From: Cyanoderma ruficeps
Taxonomy: Eukaryota > Chordata > Aves > Passeriformes > Timaliidae
Direction of reading: 5' to 3'
Assembly: GCA_008694505.1 (NCBI GenBank)
Contig: VZDJ01000116.1
Span: 15,710,781-15,774,780 of the forward strand
Length of the DNA: 64,000 bases
Within the stretch, counting starts at the first letter, position 1, and each line of letters opens with the position of its first letter. Below, piece by piece: positions 63,841 through 64,000 of this stretch. Both the position numbers and the translations under genes were made by a program. The notes beneath the pieces were generated by a model. That model saw only the letters and a program-made list of their open reading frames with translations. It was not told the DNA's origin and made no database searches.

Positions 63841-64000
63841 CTAAAAGCAAAAACACAGAAAGATGATCAATATGTAAGATATGAATGCAAAGTAAGTAAC
63901 AAGCAATTTAGATAGAAAAACAATTGTATATTGGACTGAGAAAATCTTATGTGGAGAACTGAACTAGAGAATGCTAAACCAGAGTAAACATATCAGAGCC
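63841..64000 (-). other. KNDC1: KNDC1 intron running off the window
   Basis: The acceptor TTTTTGCTTTTAG of exon 63678-63840 lies at its left end. No further exon is visible before the edge. Confidence 0.7.

Noticed and set aside
1..64000. tRNA, rRNA and CRISPR elements
   Set aside because: None seen. The window is vertebrate nuclear DNA and no cloverleaf or ribosomal sequence was recognised by eye.

Overview
The window is vertebrate nuclear DNA, most likely from a bird. The grounds are CR1 LINE fragments with CR1-type 3' ends, compact spliced genes, and a gene order that matches the tetrapod KNDC1 - VENTX - MIR202 block (human 10q26.3). I cannot name the species. Almost all of the longer open reading frames are chance frames in GC-rich islands or repeat remnants. 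The real coding content is four spliced genes.

Layout from left to right. 1-12.4 kb is AT-rich intergenic DNA with one roughly 1.6 kb CR1 remnant (about 3366-4980, minus strand). At 12997-13073 (plus) lies an intact miR-202 hairpin. From 13.1 to 22 kb is intergenic DNA with two small CpG-rich patches and a homeodomain/TCF-site-rich stretch near 19 kb that looks like a regulatory element. Three VENT-family homeobox genes follow, each with three coding exons and identical intron phases: VENTX-like C (22139-23610, plus), VENTX-like B (25950-27487, minus) and VENTX-like A (35999-37015, minus). Between B and A lie two candidate cis-regulatory clusters (31.7 kb and 32.4 kb) and a large CpG-rich block with no identifiable gene (32.5-34.05 kb). 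From 37.6 to 49.2 kb is intergenic DNA with simple repeats, a perfect 13-bp hairpin and old CR1 pieces. The last 18 coding exons of KNDC1 (1168 residues, minus strand) occupy 49413-63840; its 5' part lies beyond the right edge.

Reading in KNDC1's direction, the order is KNDC1, VENTX-A, VENTX-B (all same strand), then VENTX-C and miR-202 on the opposite strand. VENT proteins are homeodomain repressors of the BMP/ventral programme in early embryos and are related in role to NANOG. All three genes have a TATA-like box 30-60 bp before the ATG and a TCF/LEF-like TTTGAT core 35-45 bp further upstream. A and B share a near-identical 19-bp promoter element. This points to one duplicated regulatory unit controlling a small VENT cluster. 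KNDC1 is a neuronal Ras exchange factor and miR-202 is a gonad-enriched microRNA; they are long-standing neighbours rather than obvious functional partners.

Splice junctions were checked by reading frame. All 18 KNDC1 exons and all nine VENTX exons join in phase with AG acceptors and GT donors, except one KNDC1 intron that appears to use a GC donor.
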